From Cephalopachus bancanus (Eukaryota > Chordata > Mammalia > Primates > Tarsiidae), in the NCBI GenBank assembly GCA_027257055.1, contig JAPVLO010000153.1, forward strand, positions 2,294,001-2,358,000: 64,000 bases of DNA, read 5' to 3'. Shown here one piece after another: positions 51,370-63,700 of the stretch. The notes beneath the pieces are model-generated. The model was given only the letters and a program-made list of their open reading frames with translations. It made no database searches and was not told where the DNA came from. Position 1 is the stretch's first letter, and the number at the start of each line of letters is the position of its first letter. Position numbers and translations under genes: made by a program.

Positions 51370-52200
51370 CTTTTTATTATGGAAAATTTCAGCATATATA
51401 AAAGAAGAGAGGAAAGTACAATAAACCCTATGTACTCATCACCCAACTTCATTTTCAATTCAAAGCTATTTTATTTAATCTGTATTTTCCCCTTCACTGC
51501 ACTCCCAGCCCCCACTGATTACTTTGAAACAATTCCTAGGTATATAATTTCATATGAAATATTTCAGTGTGTATTCCTAAAAGATAAGCATTCTTTTTAT
51601 AAGCATAATCATAATATTTCTCTCACACCTAAAGGAATATAGCAGTAAGTCTTCAATATCATTGAATGTCAGATCAGTATTCTGATTTAACCTATTTTGT
51701 AAATGTTTCCTCTGCATTGACTAATTAATGAATCAACAGTGAAACAAGATCCACACATTGTGTTTGGTTACTATGTCTCTTAAGTCTCTCTTAATCTAGG
51801 AGTTACCTCTCATGTTTTTCTTCTCTCTCTCTCTCTCTTTTTGGCAGTTTATTTCTTGAAGAAACTAGTGTGGCCAGATGCAATGGCTTATACCTATAAT
51901 CCAGTGCTTTGGGAAGCTGAGGCAATAGAATTACTTGAGCCCAGGAGTTCAAGATATACCTGGGCATTATAGTGATTATAGTGAGACCCTCCCTGTTTCA
52001 AAAAAAGAAAAAAGAAACCAGATTTATTCTCCTTTAGTTTCCGTTTTTGGCTATCTTCATTTCTTTTGTGTTATTGAGCATTCTTGACTATATTTTACCA
52101 CCCTTCATGGGTGGTCTGCCGCTTCCATTAAGAGTTATGTGATGTTCGGTTGTATTTCTTCGTGATAGTGGTCATTGATGATTATTGCCAAGATCCACTA
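51370..52200. repeat. Ancient L1M-like repeat with FLAM insertion
   Basis: Motif order ('ttattatggaaaatttcagcatatataaaa', 'tgtactcatcacccaacttc', 'gtctcttaagtctctcttaatc', 'tttatttcttgaagaaac') fits an old L1 3'-UTR-type repeat. A sense Alu left-monomer-like SINE (about 51869-52014) interrupts it. It ends about 120 bases before TTC33 exon 2. A (CT)n run lies at 51823-51838. Confidence 0.5.
51869..52014 (+). mobile_element. FLAM-like Alu left monomer
   Basis: Sense monomer starting GTGTGGCCAGATGCAATGGC and ending TTTCAAAAAAAGAAAAAAG. GAAACTA and GAAACCA lie on either side. Confidence 0.8.
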
Positions 52201-52320
52201 CTTAGGGGTTTAAAAAATGATGAAAGTCTACTTCTATTATTACTTCTTTACCTGTTAGTTGAAATACTTCTAGAAAAGACCAAGTTTGAATTTTAAACCT
52301 ATTTCTTTGTAATTTTCCAG

Positions 52321-52542
52321 AATGGCTTCCTTTGGGTGGAAGAGGAAAATTGGTGAGAAGGTTTCAAAGGTCACTTCCCAGCAGTTTGAAGCTGAAGCTG
52401 CTGATGAGAAGGATGTAAGTGACAATGATGAAGGGAACTGGCTTCATGCCATTAAACGTAGGAAAGAAATTCTCCTTGAAGACTGTGCTGAGAAAAGTAA
52501 ACAACTGAAGGATGAAGGAGCCAATTTGGCTGAAAATAAAAG
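52321..52542 (+). CDS. TTC33: TTC33 exon 2 (first coding exon)
   Basis: Acceptor TTGTAATTTTCCAG is followed by one base and then ATG at 52322. The donor is AG|GTATGT. The 73 full codons read MASFGWKRKIGEKVSKVTSQ through EGNWLHAIKRRKEILLEDCA to ENK, plus two bases of an Arg codon. This is the N-terminus of tetratricopeptide repeat protein 33, a small (about 262-residue) protein of poorly known function. The TPR repeats that follow are encoded by later exons outside the window. The region is charged and probably partly helical. Position after PRKAA1 matches human gene order. The open frame running on to about 52603 is intron read-through and is not coding. Confidence 0.95.
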
Positions 52543-52714
52543 GTATGTTTTTAGAATTTTCTTAATGGAGAATTGTTTACATTTTCTAGTTCACTTTGAG
52601 TAGTGGGATGAAGAGTTATGAATTCAGTAATTCATGCTTTTAAAATCTAATGAAGGTGCTCAACTAATCAAAGAAATGAGATGTTTCAGAGTCATCTGAG
52701 AATTCCTGTTTTTC

Positions 52715-53010
52715 TTTCTTTTTTTTTTTTTTTTTGAGTTGGAGTCTCACTCTGTCGCCCAGACTGGAGTGCAGTGGCCACTCCTGGCCACTGCAGCCTC
52801 GACCTGCTGGGCTCCAGCGATCCTTCCGCCTCAGCCTTCCAAGTAGCTGGAACTACAGGCACGCTCTACCATGCCTGGCTAATTTTTGATTTATTGTAGA
52901 GATGAGGTCTTGCCAAGTTGCCCAGGCGGGCTCAAACCTGCAGGCTCAGGCAATCCACTCACCTCAGCCTCCCAAAGCGCGGGATTACAGGCTGAGCCAC
53001 CGAGCCCGGC
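52715..53010 (-). mobile_element. Alu (strepsirrhine type), full length
   Basis: Antisense Alu, 170 bases after the TTC33 exon 2 donor. Target duplication TCCTGTTTTTC at 52704-52714 and 53011-53021. Confidence 0.95.
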
Positions 53011-53269
53011 TCCTGTTTTTCAAGAAATGAAAGTTTGTAAAATATTTTTCAGGATGCTTACAATGTCTCTGTTTTGCCATCATTTTTGTACTGATTAAAG
53101 AAGAAAAATGCAAGCCAACTTATTGATTAGTAGAATGTAGTCTAACCTCTGGAAACATTTTCCTTGTATCAGGTAATATGTATCAGGTAATTAAAGTGTT
53201 TCTTGAATAGCTTTTAGGGCATATACATTTAAAAAATAGGTATTTAGTTATCCTTTGCCATTTGCTTCT

Positions 53270-53562
53270 TTTTTTTTTTTTTTTTCGAGTTGGAGTCTCA
53301 CTCTGTCACCCAGACTGGAGTGCAGTGCCGCTCCAGCCACCGTAGCCTCGACCTGCTGGGCTCCAGCGGTCCTTCCGCCTCAGCCTTCCAAGTAGCTGGA
53401 ATTACAGGCATGCGCTACCCCGCCCGGCTGTTTTTTTTTTTTATTTATTGTAGAGATAAGGTCTCGCTGCCCAAGTGGGTCTTGAACCTGCGGGCTCAGG
53501 CAATCCACTCACCTCAGCCTCCCAAAGGCACGGGATTACAGGCTGAGCCACCGAGCCCGGCT
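53270..53562 (-). mobile_element. Alu (strepsirrhine type)
   Basis: Antisense Alu with related TTTGCCATTTGCTTC / GCTGCCATTTACTTC flanks. Small deletions lie in the right arm. Confidence 0.94.
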
Positions 53563-53769
53563 GCCATTTACTTCTTATAAGCTTCAATAAATATGACTGG
53601 GGCACAGGAATTTGAAATTAGCTTCATTTATTCATAGCCCTTTCTTAGTTAAGCTATTATACTGCTCCTATATGCACCTGTTTCTTTTTTCTTTTATCTT
53701 TTTCTTTTTAATTTTTTTTCCCCCTGCCTCTGCTTAGATCATTAAGTGGGACTGAAAATCATTTTTCCA

Positions 53770-54030
53770 CAAGTTAGTGGGGAGAAGACAAACTTTTAAG
53801 TAGATTGTGTTGAGAAAACTGGATTACTGCATATAGGAAAATAAAACTGTATCTATATCTAAAGCCATATATAAAGGTGAGCCCTAGAGGGATGAAAATC
53901 TAAATATGAAAGGTAAAACTATATAGGTAATAGAAGAAAATATAGAAGGATACCTTTCTTTCAATGGTAGGAGTGTTTATAAGATTCTTTGTTAATAATT
54001 TTTGTCAAAATGGATCAAAATTGAGCTTGT
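53770..54030 (+). mobile_element. Old L1 ORF2 fragment
   Basis: 'gagaaaactggattactgcatatagg' followed by 'aaaataaaactgtatctatatct' and 'aggatacctttctttcaatgg' follows the sense order of the L1 ORF2 C-terminal part. Highly diverged. Confidence 0.6.
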
Positions 54031-54373
54031 GTATTAGTTTCTAGGTCTATTTTTATTTTTGATTCTGGGATAATCTTTCATTAAATTTTAATACAAAATA
54101 AATGGTAGCTAAATTATAATATATTAACATTTCAAATTGGGAATGGAGGGAAGCAAATACCTAATAATCAAGATCATTGAACTAATCTTAACAGCCTCAT
54201 GTTAGATTGTGAATTCTCATTTGTGGTATTTTAAACATAAAGATTTTTCTTGTGCAGAACTTTGCAAGATTGGCCATTCTGTTTCAGTCAGAGGAAAATA
54301 ACTGTCAGTTTCCCACACTCATGAAAGCACTTTCAGAACATCCATAAAACATCTTCAGAAATTCCTGTAAGTG

Positions 54374-54678
54374 GCTGGGCACGGTGTCTCAGCCTGTAAT
54401 CCCAGCACTTTGGGAGGCCAAGGTGAGAGGATTGTCTGAGCCCGGGGGTTCGACACCAACCTGGGCAACTTGGTGAGACTTCGTCTCTACAGTAAATCAC
54501 AAAAACTAGCCAGGTGTGGTGGCATGTGTCTGTAGTTCCAGTTACTTTCGAAGGTTGAGGTGGAAGGATCTCCTAAGCCTAGCAGGTTGAGGTTGCAGTG
54601 ACTGTGAGTGGGCCACTGCACTCCAGCCTGGGAGACAGAGTGAGACTCCAACTCAAAAAAAAAAAAAAAAAAAGAGAA
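54374..54678 (+). mobile_element. Alu, sense, full length
   Basis: Perfect 17-base target duplication AGAAATTCCTGTAAGTG at 54357-54373 and 54679-54695. The body ends GAGACTCCAACTC plus an A-run, the strepsirrhine form. Confidence 0.95.
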
Positions 54679-54965
54679 AGAAATTCCTGTAAGTGCCTAT
54701 TGTTTTTCTAGACCACACTGGCATGTAGAAGGAAAAAACTATTCGGTTATTGCCATGGGATTTCCTCTGAATTTCCTGTGATAAAGGAGTGATATCAATT
54801 TTGTAGACAAAGTAACTCTTGTTTTCTTCCCACATATGAAAACACTTAATCATTTCACTAAAATCAACTGGATTGTGTGCTTTATTTTTAATGAAGAAAA
54901 CTGTAGATGATTAAGTTTTTTGCTATTTAGCATTTGTTTTAGAGTAATGTACACACAACTTTAAC

Positions 54966-55259
54966 AGCTGGGTGTGAAGTTTCATGCCTGCAATCCTAGC
55001 ACTCTGGAAGGCTGAGGCAGCCTGATTGCTTGTACCTGGGAGTTTGAGACCAAGCTGGGCAACAGAGAGTAACCTCATCTCTAAAAAAAAAAAAAAAAAA
55101 AAAAATTACCTGGGCATGATGGTGCGTGCTACTTGGGATGCTGATTTGGAAAGATTGCCTGAACCCAGGAGGTCAAGGATGCTGTAAGCCATGATAGTTG
55201 TGATTATGCCACTACACTTCAGTCTGGATGACAGAGTGAGACTCCAACTCAAAAAAAAG
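54966..55259 (+). mobile_element. Old AluJ-like element, sense
   Basis: It starts CAGCTGGGTGTGAAGTTTCATG and has a long A-rich linker near 55085. An A-rich tail follows. Diverged. Confidence 0.85.
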
Positions 55260-55584
55260 AAAAAGAAAACAAGAAAAATAACTAAGCAGAATTACTCCTA
55301 GAATTGAAGAGCTAATTTAAAAAAAGAAAGAAAATAACCAAAGAGAAATATAGAAATCTAATGCAATTAAGTAGTTTGGCTACTCTAAGACAAAAATAGA
55401 AACAATAATTTAAAAATATGTAAGAACAATTAAACTTGATTGGAAGTAATCATAAAGAGGAATAGTAAAGTTAAATTTAAAAAATAAAACTGAATCCTGT
55501 CTACCAAATCAATTTTATCTTAAACGACTCTCATTTTCACTACATTTTAGCCAAATGGGCTTCCTTGGTTTTTTGAACACTTTT

Positions 55585-56735
55585 TTTCCTTTCTTTATTT
55601 TTAATTTTTATTTTAAAGTTGTGGGATACAGTTCAGGGTTAGGTATACAAATAGTCATTGTACAGGTAAAGTTTGGGCCTCACTTTGGTCCCTACTTCAC
55701 CTAGTTTGAGATCAGGTACTCTTATCGATGAAGTGTACTCCCCCCCACCCCCCGGCAGTGTCCCACTACTGCCAATCCTTTTCTTATACTATTATGACAA
55801 TCGTTTAGGGTCCGCTTATGAGTGAGAATATGTGGTACTCAGTACTTTGATTCTGTGATAGATCACTGAGTATTACAGACTTTAAATCCATGCAAGTTGC
55901 TACGAAGTTCATAATTTTGTCCTTCTTTTTGACTGTGTAATATTCCATCATGTATATGTACCACATTTTTTTTATCCAGCCTGCTTTTTTTTTTTGAGTT
56001 GGAGTTTCACTCTGTCACACAGACTGGAGTGCAGTGGCCGCTCCTGGCCACTGCAGCCTGAACCTGCTGGGCTTCGGCGATCCTTCCGCCTCAGCCTTCC
56101 AAATAGCTGGAACTACAGGCGCGCACTACCACGCCCGGCTAATTTTTGACTTATTGTAGAGATGAGGTCTCGCCAAGTTGCCCAGGTGTGTCTCGAACCC
56201 GCAGGCTCAGGCAATCCACTTACCTCAGCCTCCCAAAGCTCTGGGATTACAGGCTGAACCACCGAGCCTGGTTTATCCAGCCTACTTTTGATGGGCAGGA
56301 CAGTTGGTTCCATGTTTTTGCTTCTGTGAATAGTGCTGCAGTAAACATGTGTGCACAGGTATCTTTTTTATAGAGTGATTTGAGTTCCTCTGGGTATATT
56401 CCCAGAAGGGGGATTGCTGGGTTGTATGGGAGGTTGATTTTTAGATCTTTTAGGAATTGCCACACTGTTTTCCACAGAGGCAGAACTAGTTTATACTCTC
56501 ACCAACAGTGTAGAAATGTTTCCTTCCCCCTTTCCCCCTCCCGCCCCCCCATCCTTACCAGCATCTGTTTTTTGAATTATTGATGATGGCCATCCTGACT
56601 GGAGTTAGGTAGTATCTTGTGTCGTTTTAATTTGCATTTCTTTGATGACTAGTGAGGTTGAGCATTTTTTTCATGTATCTGTTGGCTGCTCGTATGTCTT
56701 CTTTTGAGAAGTTGAACACAGTTATTATACAACTT
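55585..56735 (-). mobile_element. 5'-truncated L1, antisense, split by Alu
   Basis: The 3' UTR begins near 55585 with TTAATTTTTATTTTAAAG and includes a C-rich run (55740-55753, G-rich on the L1 sense strand). It is followed by the antisense end of ORF2; the - strand frame near 56380-56465 reads WQFLKDLKINLPYNPAIPLLG, a conserved L1 ORF2 stretch. An Alu at 55984 interrupts it. It is the same subfamily as the L1 at 60738. Confidence 0.82.
55984..56273 (-). mobile_element. Alu (strepsirrhine type) nested in L1
   Basis: Flanked by TTATCCAGCCTGCTTTT and TTATCCAGCCTACTTTT, a target duplication in L1 sequence differing at one base. Confidence 0.95.
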
Positions 56736-56978
56736 TGAGCTATTACTGTCTGGAACACTCTTTTCTCCTGCTTTCTGATGTCTGTCTTCTTGTCCTTCAG
56801 ATTTTTGTTCACCTGCATCTTCTCAGCAAGCCCTTCTCTGATTACCCAGTTGGAAGTAGTATTCCCATACTTACTCTTTCTCTGTTACATAAAACTGTCA
56901 TTTTGGGGGGCTATATTATGATTAAATAGGTTTGTGTAGGCTGGCTACTGTTTACAGCATTATATCTATAGAATATAC

Positions 56979-57142
56979 TTTTTTTTCTTTAGTCAGTATC
57001 TCACTTTGTTTCCCAGGCTGGAGTGCAGTGGCATGGTCACAGCTCAGCTCAACTTTTACAAAACTCCTGGGCTCAGACGATCTTCCTACCTCAGCCTCCT
57101 GAGTAGCTAGGACTACAGGTGTGCACCACCATGCCGGGCTAA
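56979..57142 (-). mobile_element. Old AluJ right arm only
   Basis: Antisense; the T-rich start and right arm end at CATGCCGGGCTAATATAAA. The left arm is absent. Confidence 0.8.
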
Positions 57143-57159
57143 TATAAAATATGCATATG

Positions 57160-57450
57160 TATTTTTTTGAGTTGGAGTTTCACTCTGTCACCCATGCTGG
57201 AGTGGAGTGCACACTCATGGCCACTGTACCCTCGACCTGTTGAACTCAAGTAATCCTTCTACCTCAGCCTTCCTAGTAACTGGAACTAGAGGCATGTACC
57301 ACCACACCTGGCTAATTTTTCTTGATTTATTGTAGAGACAAGATCTCACCAAATTCCCTAGGCTGTTCTCAAACCCCAGGGTTCAGGCAATCTTCTCGCT
57401 TTAGCATCCCAAAGTGCTGGGATTACAGGCATGACCCACTGAGCCAGCCA
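57160..57450 (-). mobile_element. Alu, full length, moderately diverged
   Basis: Antisense dimeric Alu with TTTTTTTGAGTTGGAGTTTCAC at the start and ACCCACTGAGCCAGCC at the end. Confidence 0.92.
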
Positions 57451-57617
57451 TACATTTTAAAACTCTAAATTAGAAAAAAGCATTATGAGAATAAATTTTA
57501 TTTCATACTCCAACCGCAAAGGGCCTACCCTTCTCCTGTATGAGAATATAGCTCTTGAGAACAATTACTTTATTCTGAGTGTTATTTTTCCCTCATAACC
57601 CATACTCTTGTTATTCC

Positions 57618-57914
57618 CCTTTTTTTTTTTTTTTTTTTGAGTCGGAGTCTCACTCTGTTGCCCAGACTGGAGTGCAGTGGCTGCTCCCAGCCACTGCAGC
57701 CTCGACTGCTGGGCTCCGGAGATCCTTCTGCCTCAGCCTTCCGAGTAGCCGGAATTACAGGTGTGCGCTACCACGCCCGGCTGATTTTTTTTTTAATTTA
57801 TTGTAGACATGAGGTCTCGCTGCTCAGGTGGGTCTCGAACCCACGGGCTCAGGCAATCCACTCACCTCAGCCTCCCAAAGGCGCGGAATTACAGGCTGAG
57901 CCACCGAGCCCAGC
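57618..57914 (-). mobile_element. Alu (strepsirrhine type), full length
   Basis: Antisense young-type Alu with an expanded linker T-run. It ends GAGCCCAGCT, and TACCCC follows, echoing TTATTCCCC before the T-run. Confidence 0.94.
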
Positions 57915-57979
57915 TACCCCATTTTTTTAATATACAAAAGGTTTTATTTGCACAATAGGAAAATAATAGGTTTTACAAT

Positions 57980-58215
57980 TTAGTGATTAAGAACTAGGCC
58001 TTATAGCCAGATGGCATTGTTCCTTTTCCTATTTCTGCCATTTACTAGTTTTGAAATATTAGGCAAGATATTCAGTCTGTGTTTGTTTAGGTTTTCTCTT
58101 TTGCAAAAAAATACCTACCTCGTAACTCTGTTGTGCTGATGAAATGAACTTATATGTGTTGCCTGCCACATTGTACTCAGTAAATATTAGTTATTGTTAT
58201 TATTGCTACTATAAT
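57980..58215 (+). mobile_element. MIR SINE
   Basis: MIR-like order: 'gattaagaactaggccttatagccagatgg', 'tgccatttactagttttgaaatattaggcaag', then 'ttgtactcagtaaatattagttattg'. Confidence 0.75.
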
Positions 58216-58379
58216 ATTCTCAATTGTTCTGCATCCTTGATTGGTTATATGTTTTTTTCACTTGTAGTATTACTTGCCTCACGAAGTTCTTATAAGGCCG
58301 AAATCCAACGATGGCTACAAAAATACTTTAAAGATTAGGTGTGTATTTCCACTTGCCATGAGAGAGTATTCAGAACTAT

Positions 58380-59230
58380 ACCTGGACAGTCCAAACAACT
58401 AAAAAATTAGGCAAAAGATATAAAACAGCTGTTTTCAACAAGTGGACAGTAAACAGCATAGGACTCTGTTCTTCAAGAGAAGGAGCATAAATAAGATGAT
58501 CCCTATGAGCTCCTTTAATTTCTGTCTGAAGGCAGTTTCCCAGAGATAAGCACATAGAGGGACAACTAGACAGACCCCAGTGGTCTTGCTGAGTTGTGGA
58601 GACGGAGATTGGACTTTGGAGAAGCTGAGGCAGCTAGAAGTTGTAGAGTACCAGAGAAGAGAGCTACTCAGAGAAAAAGCTCCAGCAATCTTTATGAGGT
58701 CCCTGTGAGTCTTTGTTGTAAGTTAGGCCACTGTGGGGGAAATTGTGTAAATCCAGACAAAATTACTGGGAAGTGGTAAGTTGAACAATTCTCAGAATTC
58801 ATTCAGAACAAAGAGATATCCAGGCTTCAGCCATCCAGACTGGAGTGTCTTTCCTGGTCATGAGGATCATTTACTAGAGTCATTAGAGAACTTATCTCTT
58901 AGTAAAATGACTACTCTGTCCCTGGAGAGTAGGCTACTCTAGACTTGCCCTTGAAAAGCTTAAAAATATGTTTTGAAGGAATTAAGCAGATAAACAAAAC
59001 AATGGGGGATTAGGAATGGTTTTATTGAGCACTTAGAAAGTTGTCTGAGCAGAGCCAAACATTTCCAGTCAGCAAGGTAACATTTGCAATTCCTAGTGTC
59101 CAATCAAAATTGGACTGATTGAGTGGAAGTGTATTGGGCTGTCATGCAATCTAAAGGTTAGGAAAGACCTGGGGTAGTCTTCAAGTCAAGTTGTCCTTTA
59201 GTGGAGTGCCATGTTTTCTGGGAATGGGTC
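58380..59230. other. TTC33 intron 2, unassigned
   Basis: A slightly GA-rich stretch at 58540-58760 could be part of an old repeat. There is no conserved coding block with splice sites. I cannot name it. Confidence 0.35.
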
Positions 59231-59235
59231 TGTCT

Positions 59236-59545
59236 TAGTATTCCTGTAAGGTGAATAGGGAAGGTGGAGCATGGGTGGTGATGCTGTTTTTAGTCAAAAA
59301 CTGCTGAATATTCAGTGCAGTGTGGGGAGGTGTTCCTGTAAATCTCCCTTCATGATATGGGAAAACACCTTGAAAGAATTTCCAAAAAAAATTCACTGAA
59401 GCCCAGTGCAACCTCTCACAACAACATTAGCTGATATGCTGATGCTGATAGGTTCCTAGAACACTTACCCAGCAGGGAAAGCCTATACTACAGAGGGCCT
59501 GCCCTCCAAAAAAATATTTATAGTTTTTTGGGGGTCCCCCCTCAT
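59236..59545 (-). mobile_element. Second mariner copy, internally deleted
   Basis: Aligns by eye to two parts of the mariner at 10432-12010. Bases 59260-59340 match its 10700-10790 region (TCAAAAACTGCTGAATATTCAG versus TCAAAAACTGCGGAATACTCAG), and 59385-59515 match its 11875-12000 region. It keeps the right terminal repeat, TAGTTTTTTGGGGGTCCCCC (59521-59540). This pairs as an inverted repeat with the left end of the first copy (GGGGGAGGACCCAAAAAACT). Confidence 0.75.
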
Positions 59546-59579
59546 ATAGCTGACACAAGACTTGTTTTCAGAGTATAAA

Positions 59580-60450
59580 AGAGCTCTTACAATTCAGTAA
59601 GAAGACAAACTATTCATGTAAGACATGGGTAAAAAGTTTGAGCAGTTGTTTCATAGAAAAAGATATGTGAATGGCCAATAAGCATATGAAAAGCTGCTCA
59701 ACATTAGTAATCATCAGGAAATTTCAAATTAAACCACAGTGAGATACTACTATGCAGCTACTAGAATGCTAAAATTGAAAAGATTGGTAGTATCAAGTGT
59801 TGGTGAAAATGTGGAACAAGTAAAACATTTATGCATTGCTCATGAAAATGTAGAATAGTTTTACTGCTTTGGAAAACAGCCAGTTGTTTCTTCTAAAGGT
59901 AAATATATATTTTACCAGACATCCTGAAGTTTTACTCGTAGATCTTTACTTGGAAGAAATGAAAATATATATCCACACAAAGACTGGTCTAATAATTTCC
60001 TAGCAGCTTTATTCATAGTGGCCATGAACTAGAAACAACCTTAATGTCCATCAGCAGGTGAATGGATAAATAAATTGTGTAATATTCATACAATGGTAGT
60101 CTATTGAACAAAAAAAGAAATGATTGACACATCTCAAAAATATTACTTTGGGAAAGAAGTCAGTAAGAATACAGAGTATCTGGTGCCATTTATACTTTTA
60201 TATAAGTTTCCCTAGAGACATATCTAATCAATAGTGACAAAAAAGATCACTATTGGGTTCACTGAGAAAGGGGCACAGGAAATTTTTTGGGTTGATAAAT
60301 ATGTTCTTTATTGTGATGGTTGTGATGGTCCTTATTATGAGTATATACATTTGTCATCAAACAGTAAACTCAAGATGGGTACATTTTTTGGTATGTAAAT
60401 TATACTCCAGTAAACTTGATTTAAAAACAAAGTTGAGTGCTTGCCAGATG
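59580..60450 (+). mobile_element. Old L1M 3' end, sense
   Basis: Contains the ORF2 C-terminal order 'ggccaataagcatatgaaaagctgctcaac', 'gagatactactatgcagctactagaatg', 'agaaacaaccttaatgtccatcagcag' and a 3' UTR 'gtatgtaaattatactccagtaaa'. No open frame remains. Confidence 0.85.
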
Positions 60451-60737
60451 TAAAGTAATTCTGTATTTTTTTCATATACCTCTGTATATATTCAGAATGT
60501 ACTTTTGTTCTGAATTTGCTATTTTACAAGTTACTTGATAAAAAGGACAATACAGATTTTAGTAAAATTCTGAATCTATTGCATGTTTTGGGTTCTTGCT
60601 CATTTTATAACCCTGTTATGTTAGTCTTCTTCATAAGTCCTGTGCATCACCTTGGGGTGGGAGCAGAAGTCCCCAGTCTTAATTTAGAAGTAGAGTGGGG
60701 ATTTTTGTAGTTGTGTATATTCATACATCTTTTTTTC

Positions 60738-63700
60738 TTTTAATTTTTTTTTAATTTTAAAGATGTGGGGTACAATTCAGGGTTAGGTATACAAATGTTC
60801 ATTATGCAGGTATCCTTGACGATGAGGTGTGCCCCCCCCGCAGATTCCCACTACTGCCAATCCCGCTTCCCCACTCCCCTCCCAGCAGTATCCCTCTACT
60901 GCAAATCCTTTTCATATAGTATTACGATAATTGTTCAAGGTCCGCTTATGAGTGAGAACATGTGATACTCAGTTCTTTGTTTCTGTGAAAGATCACTCAG
61001 TATTATAGACTGTAAGTTCATCCAGATTGCTGTGAAATTCATGATTTTGTTCTTTCCAACTGCATGATATTCCATTGTGTATATGTACCACATTTTTTTA
61101 ATCCAGTCCTCTTTTGATGGACAGCATGGTTGGTTCCAAGTTCTTGCTACTGTGAACAATGCTGCGATAAACATACATGTGCAGATATCATTTTCATAGA
61201 GTGATTTCAATTCTTCCAGGTATATTCCCAGTAGGGGATTGTGGGATCAAATAGAAGGTCGAATTTTAGATCTTTTAGGGATGGCCACACTGTTTTCCAT
61301 AGAGGCTGTACTAGTTTACACTCCTACCATGAGTGTAGAAGTGTTCCCTTTTTGCCACATCCTCTCCAGCAATCTGTCGTTTTTGAGTTATTGATGATAG
61401 CTATCCTGACTGGTGTTAGGTGGTATCTCAATGTGGTTTTAATTTGCATTTCTTTGATGACTAGTGAGGCTGAGCATTTTTTCATGTATATGTTGGCTGC
61501 TCATACGTCTTCTTTTGAGAACTATCTATTCATATCTTTTGCCTACTATGTAATGGGGATGTTTTTTTTTTTTCTTTTCGGTATGTTTGAGTTCCTTGTA
61601 GATTGTTAGGCCTTTGTCAGGCATACAGTTGGTAAATATTTTTTCCCATTCTGTGGGCTGTCTCCCCACTCAGATGGTGTCTGTGGCTTTGCAGAAGCTT
61701 GTCAGTTTGATGAGGTCCCACTTGTCTATCTTATCTCTTATGGCACGGGCACTTGGGGTTTTGATCAGGAATTGGTTGCCAGTTCCAATTTCCATAAGGA
61801 TGTCTCTTACATTTTTTAAAGTTCTTATAGTTTGAGGTTTTACATTCAGGTCTTTGATCCATTTAGAGTTGATTTTTGTGTGTGGTGATAGGTAGGGGTC
61901 TTGTTTTAATCTTCTGCATGTGGTCAGCCAGTTTTCCCAGCACCATTTGCCAAATAGGTTCTCCTCTCCCCAGTCGTTGGTGGTGAAGGCTTTGTTGAAG
62001 ATGAGTTGGTTGAAAAATGGAGGTTTTGTTTCCAGAATCTCTATCCTGTTCCATTGGTCTATATGCCTGTTCTTGTACCAATACCAGGCTGTTGATTTTT
62101 GTAACTTTATAATAGAGTTTAAAGTCTGAGAGTGTGATACCTCCTGCTCTTCTTTTTTTGCTGAGGATTGTTTTGGTGATTCATGGTCATTTATGTTTTC
62201 ATATATATTCCTGTATTGTCATTTCGAGGTCAGAGAAGAATGCTGTTGGCAATTTAATGGGTATTGCATTAAATTTGTAGATTGCCTTGGGTAGGATGGA
62301 CATCTTAACAATGTTGATTCTTCCGATCCATGAGCATGGAATATTTTTCCACTTGTTTGTGTCATCTTTGATTTCTTTGAGCAGTGTTTTATAGTTTTCA
62401 TTGTAAAGGTCTTTCACATCTCTGGTTAGGAAGATGCCAAGGCATTTGATTTTTTTTCTGGCTATTGTGAATGGGATTATGCTTTTTATTTGGGTTTCTG
62501 TTTGTTGTTGGTGTATAGAAATATGACTGTCTTTTGCATATTAATTTTATACCCTGGGACTTTGCCTAAGTCCCTTATCAGTGCAAGGAGGTTTTTGACA
62601 GATTCTCTTGGGTTTTCCAGATATAGAATCATGTCATCTGCAAAGAGGGAGAACTTGACTTCCTCTTTTCCTATTTAGATACCGCTGATCATCTCTTGTC
62701 TGATTGCTCTAGCTAGGACTTCCAAAACTATGTTGAAAAGGAGGGGTGAGAGTAGTCATCTTTGTCTTATTCTGGTTTTCAGGGGAAATGGTTCCAATTT
62801 CTGTCAGTTTAGCAGTGTGCTGGCTGTGGCTTACTATTTTGAGGTATGTCCCATCTATGCCTAGATGTTCGAGGGTTTTTATCAAGAAGGGGTGCTGGAT
62901 TTCATCAAAAGCTTTTACTGCATCTAATGATATAATTGTGGTCTTTGTTTTTACATCTGTTGATGTATTTAATTACATTTATGGTCTTACGAATGTTGAA
63001 CCAGCCCTGCATCCTAGGGATGACATCTACTTAGTCATGGTGGATGATTTTTGAGATGTGTTGTTGAATTTGATTTGCTAGAATCTTGTGAATTTTAGCA
63101 TCAATGTTTATCAAGGATATTGGCCTATAGCTCTTTTTCTTTGTTGGCTCTTTACCTGGTTTGGGCATTAATGTGATGCTAGCTTCATGAAATGATTTGG
63201 GAAGAGTTCCATTTTTCTTGATTGCCTGGAATACTTTCAGTAGGATGGTATCAGACCCTCCTTGTATATTTTGTACAATTCTGCTGGAAAGCCACCTGGT
63301 CCAGGGCTTTTTTTTTTTGTAGGTAATTTTCTTATGACATAGTCAATTTCATGGATTGTTATTGGTCTGTTTAGGGTCTCAATTTCTTCTTGTTTCAACT
63401 TAGAGAGGTTGTGTAATGTCAGAAAGTTCTCCATTTCCCTTAGGTTTTCAAGTTTGTTTCCATATATGTGTACATAGTAGTCTCTGATAATCTTTTGTAT
63501 TTCTTCGGGGTCAGTTGTGACTTATCCTTTTGCATTTCTGATTGTGTTTATTTGGACTTTTTCTCTCTTTTTCTTGGTCAGTCTAGCTAGGGAACTATCA
63601 ATCTTGTTTATCCTTTCAAAGAACCAACTTTTTGTTTCATTGATTTTTTTTGTATTATCTTTTTGTCTTCTGTGACCCTAATTTGGGCTTTTATTTTGGT

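Noticed and set aside
52543..52603. Extension of the TTC33 frame past 52542
   Set aside because: A consensus GTATGT donor ends the exon, and the extra residues are intron read-through.
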